Source of the DNA: Natronosalvus hydrolyticus | GTDB lineage: Archaea; Halobacteriota; Halobacteria; Halobacteriales; Natrialbaceae | Assembly: GCA_025517525.1 (NCBI GenBank) | Contig: JAOPJZ010000021.1 | Location: forward strand, 1-60,994 | Length of the DNA stretch: 60,994 nt | Direction: 5' to 3' | Shown: positions 17,770-26,103 of the stretch, piece after piece | How the letters are laid out: every line of letters starts with the position of its first letter | How positions within the stretch are numbered: position 1 is the first letter of the stretch | The notes under the pieces: model-generated | The model's database searches: none | What the model was told of the DNA's origin: nothing | The model's input: the letters and a program-made list of their open reading frames with translations, nothing else | Position numbers and translations under genes: made by a program

Positions 17770-17960
17770 CTACTCCCACGACTGAAGTCGTGGGCTTTCT
17801 CCTCGAATCTGTGTAACGCTCGTCTTCCACCGTCGCGTAACGCTCTTCGGGAAAACGAGTGGGCCCGAAAGGGGACCCCATCCAATTCAGAAGGGGACAG
17901 AAGTCCGTCGCTCGAGCGAACAGGCTGACAGGACAACCGAGAGAGGAACGCCCAAGGTCG
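17766..17960 (-). mobile_element. Probable TnpB-element right-end relic with perfect hairpin
   Basis: CCCACGACT (17775-17783), loop GA and AGTCGTGGG (17786-17794) form a perfect 9-bp inverted repeat right after the stop of the HTH_10 gene. Read on the minus strand, the adjacent 150 bp give frames such as PVRSSDGLLSPSELDGVPF and FEEKAHDFSRGS, which resemble the degenerate tails of haloarchaeal TnpB genes. No intact TnpB is present. The hairpin may now work as a terminator for the upstream gene. The element assignment rests on remembered motif resemblance and needs a database search. Confidence 0.45.
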
Positions 17961-17979
17961 TTGATATCCAAATCGAACC

Positions 17980-18855
17980 ATGGACACAGCCGAACGTTCT
18001 GGCACGCCGATTCGGTCGGTATTCGTCGCAATCGGGTTGACGATTGCCGGCGTCTTTACTGCAGAACTTCTTACCCTTCCAACGTTTCTCGTCGATCCGA
18101 ACCTGATGGATGCACCAACTGAGACCTCTCGAGCGCTTCGGACGGTGTTTTTCACCCTGAATTTCCTCGGCTTTTTCGTCGCCGGAGCGGTCTATCTCTG
18201 GTGGACCGAACGTGACTGGTCGTTCGTCAACCTCAAGATCCCCTCTGCCCGTGGGATCGGCATCGCCATCGTTGGAGTCGGTATCAGTCTGGTGTTCCTG
18301 TTTGCGATGAACGCCGTGTCGATCGTGCTAGAAATCCCGTCCTCGGAAAGTTCGGTGCTGAACTTCATCGGCACCGACCCCACGATGGTGCTCATCATGA
18401 TCGCTATCGTCTTTTTGTTCAACGCACCTGCCGAGGAGTTCCTGTTCCGTGGCGTGATCCAGACGCGACTCTACGCGGCCTTCTCGAAAACCCAGGCAGT
18501 CGTTATCACGAGTGTTATTTTCGCCGTCGTGCATCTCCCGGCGTATGCGCTTGCCGCTGATGGATCTCTCGAGCCGACGACCGCTATCGCGTTCTCGCTC
18601 GTCGTCGTCTTCGGTGGCTCGATAATCTTCGGCTATCTGTACGCCATCACCGATAATCTGTTTGTCCCAACGATCGCCCACGCTGGATTCAACGTCTTCC
18701 AGTTCGGTATGCTCTATCTCGTGCTCCAGTACGGGGATGAAGATGACGTCGACGCCATCACGTCGACGGCACTCGACGGCCTCGAAACGATTCTCGAGTT
18801 TGCTCCAGCCGTCCTCGAGGTATCTCGAGCGATGGTCGTCTCTGTTCCGATGTAG
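17980..18855 (+). CDS. CPBP-family intramembrane glutamic protease (CAAX protease-like)
   Basis: 291 aa, an integral membrane protein with about seven or eight hydrophobic segments. The catalytic motifs of the family are present in order: EEFLFRG in NAPAEEFLFRGVIQTRLY, then VVHLPAYAL, then HAGFNVFQF near the C-terminus. The glutamates activate water for cleavage within the membrane. Family members process prenylated or bacteriocin-related substrates; no substrate is evident here. A TnpB-like relic lies just upstream. The first 30 residues are polar and cytosolic. The gene is convergent with the PP-loop gene. Confidence 0.88.
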   Translation: MDTAERSGTPIRSVFVAIGLTIAGVFTAELLTLPTFLVDPNLMDAPTETSRALRTVFFTLNFLGFFVAGAVYLWWTERDWSFVNLKIPSARGIGIAIVGVGISLVFLFAMNAVSIVLEIPSSESSVLNFIGTDPTMVLIMIAIVFLFNAPAEEFLFRGVIQTRLYAAFSKTQAVVITSVIFAVVHLPAYALAADGSLEPTTAIAFSLVVVFGGSIIFGYLYAITDNLFVPTIAHAGFNVFQFGMLYLVLQYGDEDDVDAITSTALDGLETILEFAPAVLEVSRAMVVSVPM

Positions 18856-18905
18856 TGCTCGAGTGCGAAAATAGTCTCGGCAACGTTCGTAGCCGTTCTG
18901 CGGGA

Positions 18906-19514
18906 CTACCTGTCGTTGAATCCCGTCACGTACGTCTGTTCGTGGGCCGGAAAGAGCGACCCGATCGATTCCCGACCGTCGGCTTCGGCGAGGAGGGCCC
19001 GCAGTTCAGCTTCGTAATCCGCCCGCGTGATTTCCTCGCTTGGGCCGACAGTCACGTCGAGTGTCGACTCGACCAGTCGGTCGACTGCTCGCCGACCGAA
19101 CCCGGACAACGGGGCGATGTAATCGACGTCGTGTCGGTCCTCGAGGCTCTGGGCCTGTGCGCGCGACACCGTGGGGACTCGGTCGTCACGTCGCGTGCCG
19201 TCGGCGATGGCGTCGAATCCTGATTCAGCCAGACGTTCGAGGGCGTGCTGGTGGACCCGTTGAATCCCGTTGCGGGGAAAGCCATCGTTGCGGATGGTGT
19301 CGACGGCGTCTTCGGCAACCTGTCGGTCGAGCTCGAGGCGCTCGAACCCGAATCCCATGGATTGAGCCGTCTCCCTCGCGTACTTCCAGTCGTCGGTAAT
19401 CTCGAACGTGGCCGTCATGACGGTGACGTCGTAAAACTCGTCGAGCAACATGGCAGCTAACGTCGAGTCTTTGCCGCCGCTATACAGCAAGCCAAGACGC
19501 AGAGGGCCTGACAT
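18906..19514 (-). CDS. PP-loop ATP pyrophosphatase (Dph6/MJ0570-like)
   Basis: 202 aa. The PP-loop SGGKDS near the N-terminus (LGLLYSGGKDSTLAAMLL) marks an adenylating ATP pyrophosphatase. GTRRDDRVPTVSRAQ and ADGTRRDD are typical of the archaeal diphthine-ammonia-ligase-like or tRNA-thiolation-like groups; which amidation or thiolation it performs cannot be read from sequence. An upstream in-frame ATG at 19544 would overlap the PDCD5 gene, so ATG 19514, ten bases after that gene's stop, is preferred. It is the third gene of an S19e-PDCD5-PP-loop operon. Confidence 0.8.
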   Translation of the reverse strand: MSGPLRLGLLYSGGKDSTLAAMLLDEFYDVTVMTATFEITDDWKYARETAQSMGFGFERLELDRQVAEDAVDTIRNDGFPRNGIQRVHQHALERLAESGFDAIADGTRRDDRVPTVSRAQAQSLEDRHDVDYIAPLSGFGRRAVDRLVESTLDVTVGPSEEITRADYEAELRALLAEADGRESIGSLFPAHEQTYVTGFNDR

Positions 19515-19524
19515 CGATGCCGAC

Positions 19525-19893
19525 TCACCGTCGCTGGATGTCAAAGCTCTTTTTCTCGGGTTTGAGTTCCTTTAACAGCTGTTGCATCTTCTGATCGTCG
19601 ATCTTGCCCTGAATGCGTCCACTCTGGGCCAGCGCGACGATCTGCTGTTCGACCTGTTCGCCAAACTGCTGTTTGCTCATCTTAACCGTGTTGAGCCGCT
19701 TGCGGGCGTCGTCGGTCAGATACTGGCGCAACACCGCCTGGCGCTTGGCTTCGGCCTGCTGCTGGGCGGCCTCTTGGGCCTCTGCGTTTGCCTGTCCCTG
19801 GCCACCGCCACCGCTTTCGGCCTGCTCCTGAAGCTGCTCGAGTTTCTTACGGCGCAGTTCCTCGAGGTCGTCATCTGATCGTCCACCGTTCAT
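19525..19893 (-). CDS. PDCD5-family DNA-binding protein
   Basis: 122 aa, the archaeal homologue of human PDCD5/TFAR19. It has an N-terminal helix rich in Glu/Lys/Gln (LEELRRKKLEQLQEQ), a Gly/Ala/Gln-rich linker, and the conserved three-helix core (LRQYLTDDARKRLNTVKMSK, then VALAQSGRIQGKIDDQKMQQ). Members bind nucleic acid non-specifically; the role in archaea is unsettled. The gene lies between S19e and the PP-loop gene with short gaps, a widespread archaeal arrangement suggesting a link to translation. Confidence 0.93.
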   Translation of the reverse strand: MNGGRSDDDLEELRRKKLEQLQEQAESGGGGQGQANAEAQEAAQQQAEAKRQAVLRQYLTDDARKRLNTVKMSKQQFGEQVEQQIVALAQSGRIQGKIDDQKMQQLLKELKPEKKSFDIQRR

Positions 19894-19991
19894 ACACGTG
19901 TGTTATCCGCCGACGGAGAAAATGATTACGGAGACGGATGCACTGCTCAAGAGTGGTTGGATAAAACGAACGCGTTGGATGACGAACCGGA

Positions 19992-20447
19992 TTACGCGTA
20001 GCGCTCGAGTTCCGGGCGGTCGAGGTCGGCGAGGACGTCGCCAGCAGTATCGTCGAGCAGGCTGCGGCCCTCGGCGGTGATGCGTCGGCCTTCACCGTCT
20101 GCGGTTTCGACGAGGTCGAGTTCCTCGAGTTGCTGGAGAATCGTTCGGATGACGTTTCGGGAGCCGTCGGCGCGTTTGGCCGGGGCGACCTGATATCGGT
20201 TCGAGCCGCGTTTTGCGCCGCCGTACTCGGTGGCGAGTCGCTCGATACCGACGGGGCCGTCGTCGGCGACTTTCCGCAAGAGACTGGCCGCACGAACCGA
20301 CCAGAAGTTCTCCTGTTCCGGGGGCAGTTCTCGGTTGGCACCGTTCTTGACGTACGGGGCCCATTCGGGCTCCTCGAGGTCATCAGCGAGGTCCTCGGCG
20401 AGCGCTTCGATGAGCGCGTCCGCCGGAACATCGTACATTGTAGCCAT
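19992..20447 (-). CDS. rps19e: 30S ribosomal protein S19e
   Basis: 151 aa, the archaeal/eukaryotic-specific small-subunit protein S19e. It starts ATMYDVPADALIEALAEDL, contains WAPYVKNGANRELPPEQENF and WSVRAASLLRKV, and the winged-helix segment GGAKRGSNRYQVAPAKRADG ends in RRITAEGRSLLDDTA. The frame is open to 21203 through the antisense of thiL, but the family N-terminus fixes the start at ATG 20447. It heads a three-gene operon with PDCD5 and the PP-loop gene and is divergent from thiL, with 159 bp between the starts. Confidence 0.96.
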   Translation of the reverse strand: MATMYDVPADALIEALAEDLADDLEEPEWAPYVKNGANRELPPEQENFWSVRAASLLRKVADDGPVGIERLATEYGGAKRGSNRYQVAPAKRADGSRNVIRTILQQLEELDLVETADGEGRRITAEGRSLLDDTAGDVLADLDRPELERYA

Positions 20448-20606
20448 TGGGGTTTCGTTCCCTCTCGCGCCATTTAAGCACATCGTTGTCCAGCCGCCCG
20501 CTTTGATGTGATTCATTCTCATGGCTCTGCGTGGTCGGGTTCGGGCCCGTTTGGGCGGGCCAGCACGACCCGGTTCGTTTTTCGTTTGGGACACGAAACG
20601 CTTCCT

Positions 20607-21515
20607 ATGGACGAACGGGCTGCCCTCGCGTTGCTCGAGGACCGTCTCGAGCCGGTGGGTGACGACGCCGCCGTGGTCGATGATCTGGTGATGACGACGG
20701 ATATGCTGCACGAGAAGACGGATTTCCCGGCAGGCACGACGCGCTATACGGCAGGCTGGCGCTCGGTCGGGGCTTCCCTCTCGGACGTCGCCGCGATGGG
20801 CGCACGCGCGAAAGCGGCTGTCGCCGCCTACGCAGCCCCGACGTTCGACGCCGACGAACTCGAGGCCTACGTCCGGGGCGCTCGAGACGTCTGTACGGCC
20901 GTCGGCGGGGAATACGTCGGTGGCGACCTCGACACCCACGAGGAGTTCACTGTCGCCACGACGGCCGTCGGGGAGACGAGCGACCCGGTGTTTCGCTCGG
21001 GAGCGCAACCGGGAGACGTCGTCTGCGTCACTGGCACGCTCGGGCGGAGTGCGGCCGCTCTCGAGCGATTCGAAACGGGCGACCTCGAGCGAGCAAACCA
21101 CCTCTTTCGGTTCGAGCCACGGGTTCGGGCTGGCCGTCGACTCGCCCCCGAAGCGACGGCGATGATGGACTCGAGTGATGGACTCGCTCGGTCGCTCCAC
21201 CAACTGGCGGCCGCGTCGGCGTGTGGCTTCGCCATTGATCGCGAGCCGATTCCGGTCGATCCGGCGCTCGAGGCTGTGATGGAGACAGCTCCTGCGATAG
21301 ACGACGAAACATTTGGGAACGCCGTCCTCGAGCGAGCGGTTACTTTCGGAGAGGACTTCGAACTCGTCTGTACCATGCCCGAAAACGCCGTTTCGCGAGT
21401 CCGTGCGTCACTCGAATGCTCGCTATCGATCGTTGGCCGGGTGCTCGAGGCGGATGCGGGCATTACACTCGATGGCGAGGAGCTTCCGGATCAGGGGTAC
21501 ACACACGGCGAATAA
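20607..21515 (+). CDS. thiL: Thiamine-monophosphate kinase
   Basis: 302 aa, of the PurM/ThiL fold; phosphorylates thiamine monophosphate to the diphosphate cofactor. The signatures GDDAAVVDD, TTDMLHEKTDFP, VGASLSDVAAMGARA, GGDLDTHEEF and MMDSSDGLARSLHQLA are all in order. The frame opens at 20508 but homologues begin with DERAALALLE, so ATG 20607 is used. No other thiamine gene is adjacent. It is followed by a convergent M50 protease gene. Confidence 0.93.
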   Translation: MDERAALALLEDRLEPVGDDAAVVDDLVMTTDMLHEKTDFPAGTTRYTAGWRSVGASLSDVAAMGARAKAAVAAYAAPTFDADELEAYVRGARDVCTAVGGEYVGGDLDTHEEFTVATTAVGETSDPVFRSGAQPGDVVCVTGTLGRSAAALERFETGDLERANHLFRFEPRVRAGRRLAPEATAMMDSSDGLARSLHQLAAASACGFAIDREPIPVDPALEAVMETAPAIDDETFGNAVLERAVTFGEDFELVCTMPENAVSRVRASLECSLSIVGRVLEADAGITLDGEELPDQGYTHGE

Positions 21516-21605
21516 TTGTGCTTTCCGCTCGAATAGTATCCCCTCCTGTCGAATCGCTCGAGTGCCTGTCCACTAACCGCGTTCAGTGCCCTCCACGAGT
21601 CGCGT

Positions 21606-22721
21606 TCAGTTGACGATCACGATGGGCGTCGGCATGAAACAGAGCACGCCACAGCCGAAGGTGAAGATACCGAGGGCGAACCGTTTTCGGTCGAGTCGCT
21701 GGTCGTTGACCGGGACGGCAGGGCCGACGGCGGCGAGCAACCCCGCAAAGAGCCCCCAGAACACCCAGATGAACACCGTGTTCCCGTTATAGCCGCCGAT
21801 ATAGTAGAGGTAGCCTGCGAGGGCAAACAGGACGCCGGGGACCAGTGCCGCAATCGTTTCCTGCAGGTCGCCGGCCATCGCGCGAAGGATGTGTCCGCCG
21901 TCGAGCTGTCCCACTGGGATCAGGTTCAAGAACGTGACGAACATGCCGACCCAGCCGCCGATGACGACCGGGTTTACGTTCTGTCGGGGATCATCGGTAT
22001 ACAGCGGCTGGTCGATACCGGCCGCGATCAACTCGAGGAGGGGCGGAAAGCCCAGCCGAATCTGGGTGGCGCCGGGGTCGGCAGCCCCTTCGGGGACAGT
22101 AACCGGCGGCAAGTAGAGGCCGACGACGGTGACGACGACGGTGGCGACGAGGCCGGCGAGCGGGCCGGCGACGCCGATGTCGAACAGGGCCTTTCTGTCG
22201 GGCATCTGCCCTTTCATTTTGATCACCGCGCCCATCGTCCCGATGAGCGTCGGGACGGGAAGGAAATACGGCAGCGAGGCGTTCACGCGGTGATACCGAC
22301 TCAGTACGTAGTGCCCCATCTCGTGGACGCCGAGGACGCCCAGTATAGCGACGGTAAAGGGCCAGGCACGCCAGACCTGGGTCGGCTCCCCGATCGGGTC
22401 GATACCGTACCACATTGCACCCGCGAACAGGGTCGAGAAGACGGTGGCGACGAACAGCAGAACGTTCGTCCAGGGAATGCTATCGACGCCGAGTGACAGG
22501 GGTTCAGCCACAAGGACGTACTCGCCGTGGCGAACCGTCAACTGAACGTCGTAGCCGTGTTCCCGAAAGACGCCCCAGAGCTCTCGCATCATCGGCTCGG
22601 GGGCCTGCAACGGCGTTCCGTAATAATGGATCTCCTCGCCATCGGTGGCGATTTCGTAGACCGAAAAGACCGACTCGATCGTCTCGAGTGGCGGCCCATC
22701 GACCGACTCGACCGTCTCCAT
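21606..22721 (-). CDS. M50-family site-2 protease (no PDZ)
   Basis: 371 aa. An N-terminal soluble part of about 85 residues (SVYEIATDGEEIHYYGTP) is followed by several transmembrane segments. The zinc motif HEMGH is at residues 133-137, and the third ligand motif NLIPVGQLDGGH lies near the middle of the C-terminal half. Members cut membrane-bound regulators or clear membrane peptides. The open frame extends to 23186, but similarity to the family and a clean start put the beginning at ATG 22721. It is one of two M50 proteases in the window, the other at 27955. Confidence 0.9.
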   Translation of the reverse strand: METVESVDGPPLETIESVFSVYEIATDGEEIHYYGTPLQAPEPMMRELWGVFREHGYDVQLTVRHGEYVLVAEPLSLGVDSIPWTNVLLFVATVFSTLFAGAMWYGIDPIGEPTQVWRAWPFTVAILGVLGVHEMGHYVLSRYHRVNASLPYFLPVPTLIGTMGAVIKMKGQMPDRKALFDIGVAGPLAGLVATVVVTVVGLYLPPVTVPEGAADPGATQIRLGFPPLLELIAAGIDQPLYTDDPRQNVNPVVIGGWVGMFVTFLNLIPVGQLDGGHILRAMAGDLQETIAALVPGVLFALAGYLYYIGGYNGNTVFIWVFWGLFAGLLAAVGPAVPVNDQRLDRKRFALGIFTFGCGVLCFMPTPIVIVN

Positions 22722-22909
22722 TGCTCGCTCTCGGGTTTGGGCTCCGTCGGTATAAACGCCGCGCCGGCCCGCGGATGTGTCGACTCGGGCGAGACGAGCG
22801 GACGATTGTGCCGTGTGCGACCAGATAGGCGAACACCGCGCAGGCCTGTGTGTCTCGAGCGAACACGGCCGCACCCTCTTTTTACGCGTGGATCGACTAA
22901 GTACCCGAT

Positions 22910-23542
22910 ATGACCGACTCGTCGCCAGCAACCGTGACGGTGTATTCGGATTACGTGTGTCCGTTCTGTTATCTCGGGCGCGAATCGCTCGAGCGCTATC
23001 TGGAGACGCGGGACGAGGCTCTCGAGATCGAGTGGCACCCCTTCGATTTGCGGGCGGGCAAGCGAAACCCCGACGGGAGCATCGACAGCTCGGTCGACGA
23101 TGGGAAAGACGACGACTACTATGCACAGGCAAAGGCGAACGTCGAACGGCTGTCAGAGCAGTACGATGTCGAGATGCACCAGCCACTCGCGACCGAGGTC
23201 GACTCGTTGTCCGCGCAGGTCGTCTCGTACTTCATCGAGGAACACTACCCGTACGAAACGTGGCTAGCATTCGACGAGGCCGTGTTCGAGGCGCTCTGGG
23301 AGGCGGGTCGCGATATCGGCGATCCGGACGTACTCGTCGACCTCGCGACTGACCTCGAGGTCCCCGAGGCCGAAATCCGTGCCGCGATCGAGGACGAGTC
23401 GCTCCGTGAGGACCTCGAGGCGCAGTTTCGTGCGGCCCAGGAAGCCGGCGTCCGGGGTGTCCCGACGTTCGTCTACGGCGAGCACGCCGCTCGCGGGGCA
23501 GTTCCCCCGGCACAGCTATCGCGTTTGATCGAGGGCGTGTAA
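22910..23542 (+). CDS. DsbA-family thioredoxin-fold oxidoreductase (FrnE-like)
   Basis: 210 aa. The thioredoxin-like N-terminus VTVYSDYVCPFCYLGRESLE carries the redox pair Cys17-Pro-Phe-Cys20. A helical insertion and a C-terminal GVRGVPTFVYG with the cis-Pro follow. This matches the DsbA/2-hydroxychromene-2-carboxylate isomerase (FrnE) branch, which is cytosolic; there is no signal peptide here. Likely a thiol-disulfide oxidoreductase in stress responses; the substrate is unknown. It is divergent from the M50 gene. Confidence 0.88.
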   Translation: MTDSSPATVTVYSDYVCPFCYLGRESLERYLETRDEALEIEWHPFDLRAGKRNPDGSIDSSVDDGKDDDYYAQAKANVERLSEQYDVEMHQPLATEVDSLSAQVVSYFIEEHYPYETWLAFDEAVFEALWEAGRDIGDPDVLVDLATDLEVPEAEIRAAIEDESLREDLEAQFRAAQEAGVRGVPTFVYGEHAARGAVPPAQLSRLIEGV

Positions 23543-23893
23543 CTCGTTGAAGGGCGTGTCGGCTACGGACGTCGACCCCACGATTTTGTCACTCCAGGGG
23601 TCGGGTATTTTTGTGGTAGAAAGGCGGACGTGTGTCCGCACGGTGATCGGCATGGCATGGCGATCGATTCCCGTGCTCGAGCGAGTAACCGACGCCTCGA
23701 GGAGTGTGCGCTCGTTCGAAGCGTATGGGGTCACTCGAAGGGTGCAAGCGACGGGTGGGTGGTCGGTGAGCGGTGCGTGTGATACAGGTAGGGTGTACGG
23801 TCGGTGAGCGGTGCGTGTGATTCGAGAGCGTGTGCAGGTGTGGAGGACACACGCCCGGGAAGCCAATTCAGGACGACCGTGGCGATGACACGA
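23543..23893. other. 351-bp gap without a gene
   Basis: No ORF in either strand looks like a protein here. The only structure seen is a 23-bp direct repeat at 23761-23783 and 23799-23821. The sequence is G/T-rich on the plus strand. Confidence 0.5.
23761..23821. repeat. 23-bp direct repeat, period 38
   Basis: Positions 23761-23783 and 23799-23821 are identical over 23 bp: GGTCGGTGAGCGGTGCGTGT plus GAT. A third copy is not seen. Confidence 0.85.
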
Positions 23894-24133
23894 TCAGGCG
23901 GGGGCGACGCGCCACGTGGTCGCACTCGTGTACGACCACTTCTCGATCTCGAGGTCCGTCGCAGACTCCGAGAGCTTGACCATCAGGGCGCCGATCTCTT
24001 TCGGGGAGAGGCCGACGTCGTCAGCGATGAACTTCCCTTTGAAGTACATTTCACCTTCTGCGGCGCGATCGCGCAGGTACTGCTTCAGGCGCAGTTCTTT
24101 GCTTTCCGTGGAGGGTTGGGCTGTCGTGCTCAT
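23894..24133 (-). CDS. Small conserved haloarchaeal protein (DUF7123-like)
   Basis: 79 aa. The sequence (ELRLKQYLRDRAAEGEMYFK, GKFIADDVGLSPKEIGALMV, KWSYTSATTWRVA) has the look of a compact winged-helix domain and belongs to a small family found throughout haloarchaea; the DUF number is from memory. ATG 24133 is preferred over the one two codons upstream (24139). Function is unknown; a DNA- or RNA-binding role is inferred from the fold impression only. Confidence 0.8.
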   Translation of the reverse strand: MSTTAQPSTESKELRLKQYLRDRAAEGEMYFKGKFIADDVGLSPKEIGALMVKLSESATDLEIEKWSYTSATTWRVAPA

Positions 24134-24367
24134 CGGCATCTGTCCGTAGCGGTGGGATGATGTTATAAAGGGAGGTTACTTCGAGCAGTTTCAGGTAACT
24201 TCAGCTGACTGCCGGGTAATAGACGTTTCACGACAACTGGTTTAACATTTCAAAACCGCCTGAGAATCGCTTAGAAGTTTTAAAACACCCTATAAAATTG
24301 TAATAGAATATTATTTGTGACTCTCCTTGTTTCGTGACTGTTCACATCTTTAGTCAGTCTGGGGCGT

Positions 24368-24392
24368 GAAAAATATAGCATTTCCGTGCTAT
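24368..24392 (-). terminator. Intrinsic-like terminator of the moaE gene
   Basis: On the minus strand the stem ATAGCA / TGCTAT with loop CGGAAA is followed by ATTTTTC, about 17 bp after the moaE stop codon. Confidence 0.5.
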
Positions 24393-24408
24393 TGCATGCG
24401 GATATTAC

Positions 24409-25251
24409 TCACTCGCTCGACTCGTGCACCCAGAATTCGTCGTCCACCGTGATCTCTTTTTTAAATAGGGGGACCTCGTCTTTGAGTCGGTTGATTCCGT
24501 CTTCGACCGTCCGGAACGCCTCGGTCCGGTGGCCGGCCAGGACGACGACGTGGACGATGTCATCACCATCTGCAACGATGCCAGTTCGGTGATAAAGCAG
24601 TACGCCGTAAACTCCTTCTCTGGCCTCGAGTTCTGCCTCGAGTGCGGCCATTCTCTCGTCGGCGACGCCCTCGTATTTCTCGAATTCGAGGTACTTCGTT
24701 CGCGGGTCATCCTCGTCGTCTTTCGCCCGGACGCGGCCGGTGAACGTGGCGATCGCGCCCGCACGCTCGGCCGCAGGAGAGCGCTTGATTTGGGCGACGA
24801 GTGAGTCGAGCGTTTCGTACGGTTCGGTGGCTTCGAGGTCGCTCACGACCGCCTCGATGTCCAGTTCACCCGGATTTTGGACGGCTGTGATCACCGAGTC
24901 CGACAGGTCGTCGTCCCGCCGGTCTCCGACGACGACCGAGGGATAGGAGGGCAACTCGTGCCCGACGACGACCGCGTACGAACACTCCAGGGCGAGCGAT
25001 TCGAGCACGTCTTCGATCGATCGCTCGGTACCCGTAGCGCTCCAGTCGCCGTCGGCACCGAGAGCGTAGGTGACGTCCCCACCAGGGGTCAACCCGGAGG
25101 CCCTGAGGTCGGCGGTGCCGTCGGCAATCGTGGCGTCGTACCGGAGGACGCCGACCCGACCAGCACGCGAGAGTCGGTCGACGATCATATCTGCCGCTCG
25201 CTCGAGGGGGGCGTCGCCTGCGCCGCTGTCGGTAACGCCGAGTACGTACAT
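24409..25251 (-). CDS. moaE: MobB-like / MoaE fusion: molybdopterin synthase catalytic subunit
   Basis: 280 aa, about twice the size of bacterial MoaE. Residues about 135-280 are MoaE: GAIATFTGRVRAKDD, YLEFEKYEGVADERM, LYHRTGIV and the catalytic KDEVPLFKKE near the end. MoaE transfers sulfur from MoaD to make molybdopterin. The N-terminal 130 residues look like MobB, but the expected P-loop GKT is replaced by SGAGDAPLE, so nucleotide binding is doubtful. MobB-MoaE fusions are known in haloarchaea. No other molybdenum-cofactor gene is nearby. A 120-bp gap separates its start from the divergent pyrH. Confidence 0.88.
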   Translation of the reverse strand: MYVLGVTDSGAGDAPLERAADMIVDRLSRAGRVGVLRYDATIADGTADLRASGLTPGGDVTYALGADGDWSATGTERSIEDVLESLALECSYAVVVGHELPSYPSVVVGDRRDDDLSDSVITAVQNPGELDIEAVVSDLEATEPYETLDSLVAQIKRSPAAERAGAIATFTGRVRAKDDEDDPRTKYLEFEKYEGVADERMAALEAELEAREGVYGVLLYHRTGIVADGDDIVHVVVLAGHRTEAFRTVEDGINRLKDEVPLFKKEITVDDEFWVHESSE

Positions 25252-25371
25252 ACCGAATAGGTGGGTGCCTGGCGTTTTGTAGCTATCGTCGCAGCCGATC
25301 TTTACTCGCGGCTCGAGCGCTAATCGGGGTTAACAACCCTTAAGACGATTTCCCGGTTACACCGCGGTAGT

Positions 25372-26103
25372 ATGAAAGTGGTCGTCTCCATTGGTGGCAG
25401 CGTGCTGGTTCCCGAACCGGGTGCAGCCCGGGTCGAAGCCCACGCGGCCATCGTCGAAGACCTCGTCTCTGAGGGCTGTCGAGTCGGTGCCGTCGTCGGG
25501 GGTGGCGGTGTCGCCCGCGAATACATCGGCGCTGCTCGAGAGCTGGGCGCAAACGAGATCGAACTCGATCAACTCGGTATCGACGTCACCCGTCTGAACG
25601 CACGGTTGCTCATCGCCGCCCTCGGCGAGGACGTGGTCACCGCCCCAGCCCGTGATTACGAAACGGCTGGCGACGCGCTCCGGTCGGGCGACATCTGCGT
25701 GATGGGCGGGGTCGCCCCGGCCCAGACGACCGACGCGGTCGGGGCCGCCCTGGCCGAGTACGTCGATGCTGATCTACTCGTTTACGCGACGAGCGTTCCC
25801 GGCGTCTACTCTGCCGATCCCAACGAAGACGAGTCGGCGACCAAATACGACGAACTCTCGGCGGCGGAACTCGTCGACGTGATCGCCGGCCTCGAGATGA
25901 ACGCTGGCGCGTCTGCACCGGTCGACTTGCTCGCAGCGAAGATCATCCAGCGCTCGGGGATGCGAACTATCGTGCTCGACGGCACCGACCCCGAGCGCAT
26001 CGCTCGAGCGGTCAGACACGGCGACCACGAAGGCACTGACGTCATCCCCGAATCGGCGGGCGAAGCACCGACCTACTGGGCGAGCGATGCCAATGAGCAC
26101 TGA
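25372..26103 (+). CDS. pyrH: UMP kinase (archaeal type)
   Basis: 243 aa of the amino-acid-kinase fold; phosphorylates UMP to UDP for RNA and DNA precursors. The glycine-rich start VVVSIGGSVLVPE, VVGGGGVAREYI, the dimer segment LDQLGIDVTRLNARLLI and the ATP-site VYATSVPGVYSADPNED are typical. The 3' end overlaps the start of lysS by 11 bp (17 bp if ATG 26087 is used), so the two are translationally coupled. Confidence 0.94.
   Translation: MKVVVSIGGSVLVPEPGAARVEAHAAIVEDLVSEGCRVGAVVGGGGVAREYIGAARELGANEIELDQLGIDVTRLNARLLIAALGEDVVTAPARDYETAGDALRSGDICVMGGVAPAQTTDAVGAALAEYVDADLLVYATSVPGVYSADPNEDESATKYDELSAAELVDVIAGLEMNAGASAPVDLLAAKIIQRSGMRTIVLDGTDPERIARAVRHGDHEGTDVIPESAGEAPTYWASDANEH

Noticed and set aside
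19992..21203. A 403-aa frame joining S19e to the antisense of thiL
   Set aside because: Only the last 151 codons match S19e; the upstream part is shadow of thiL.
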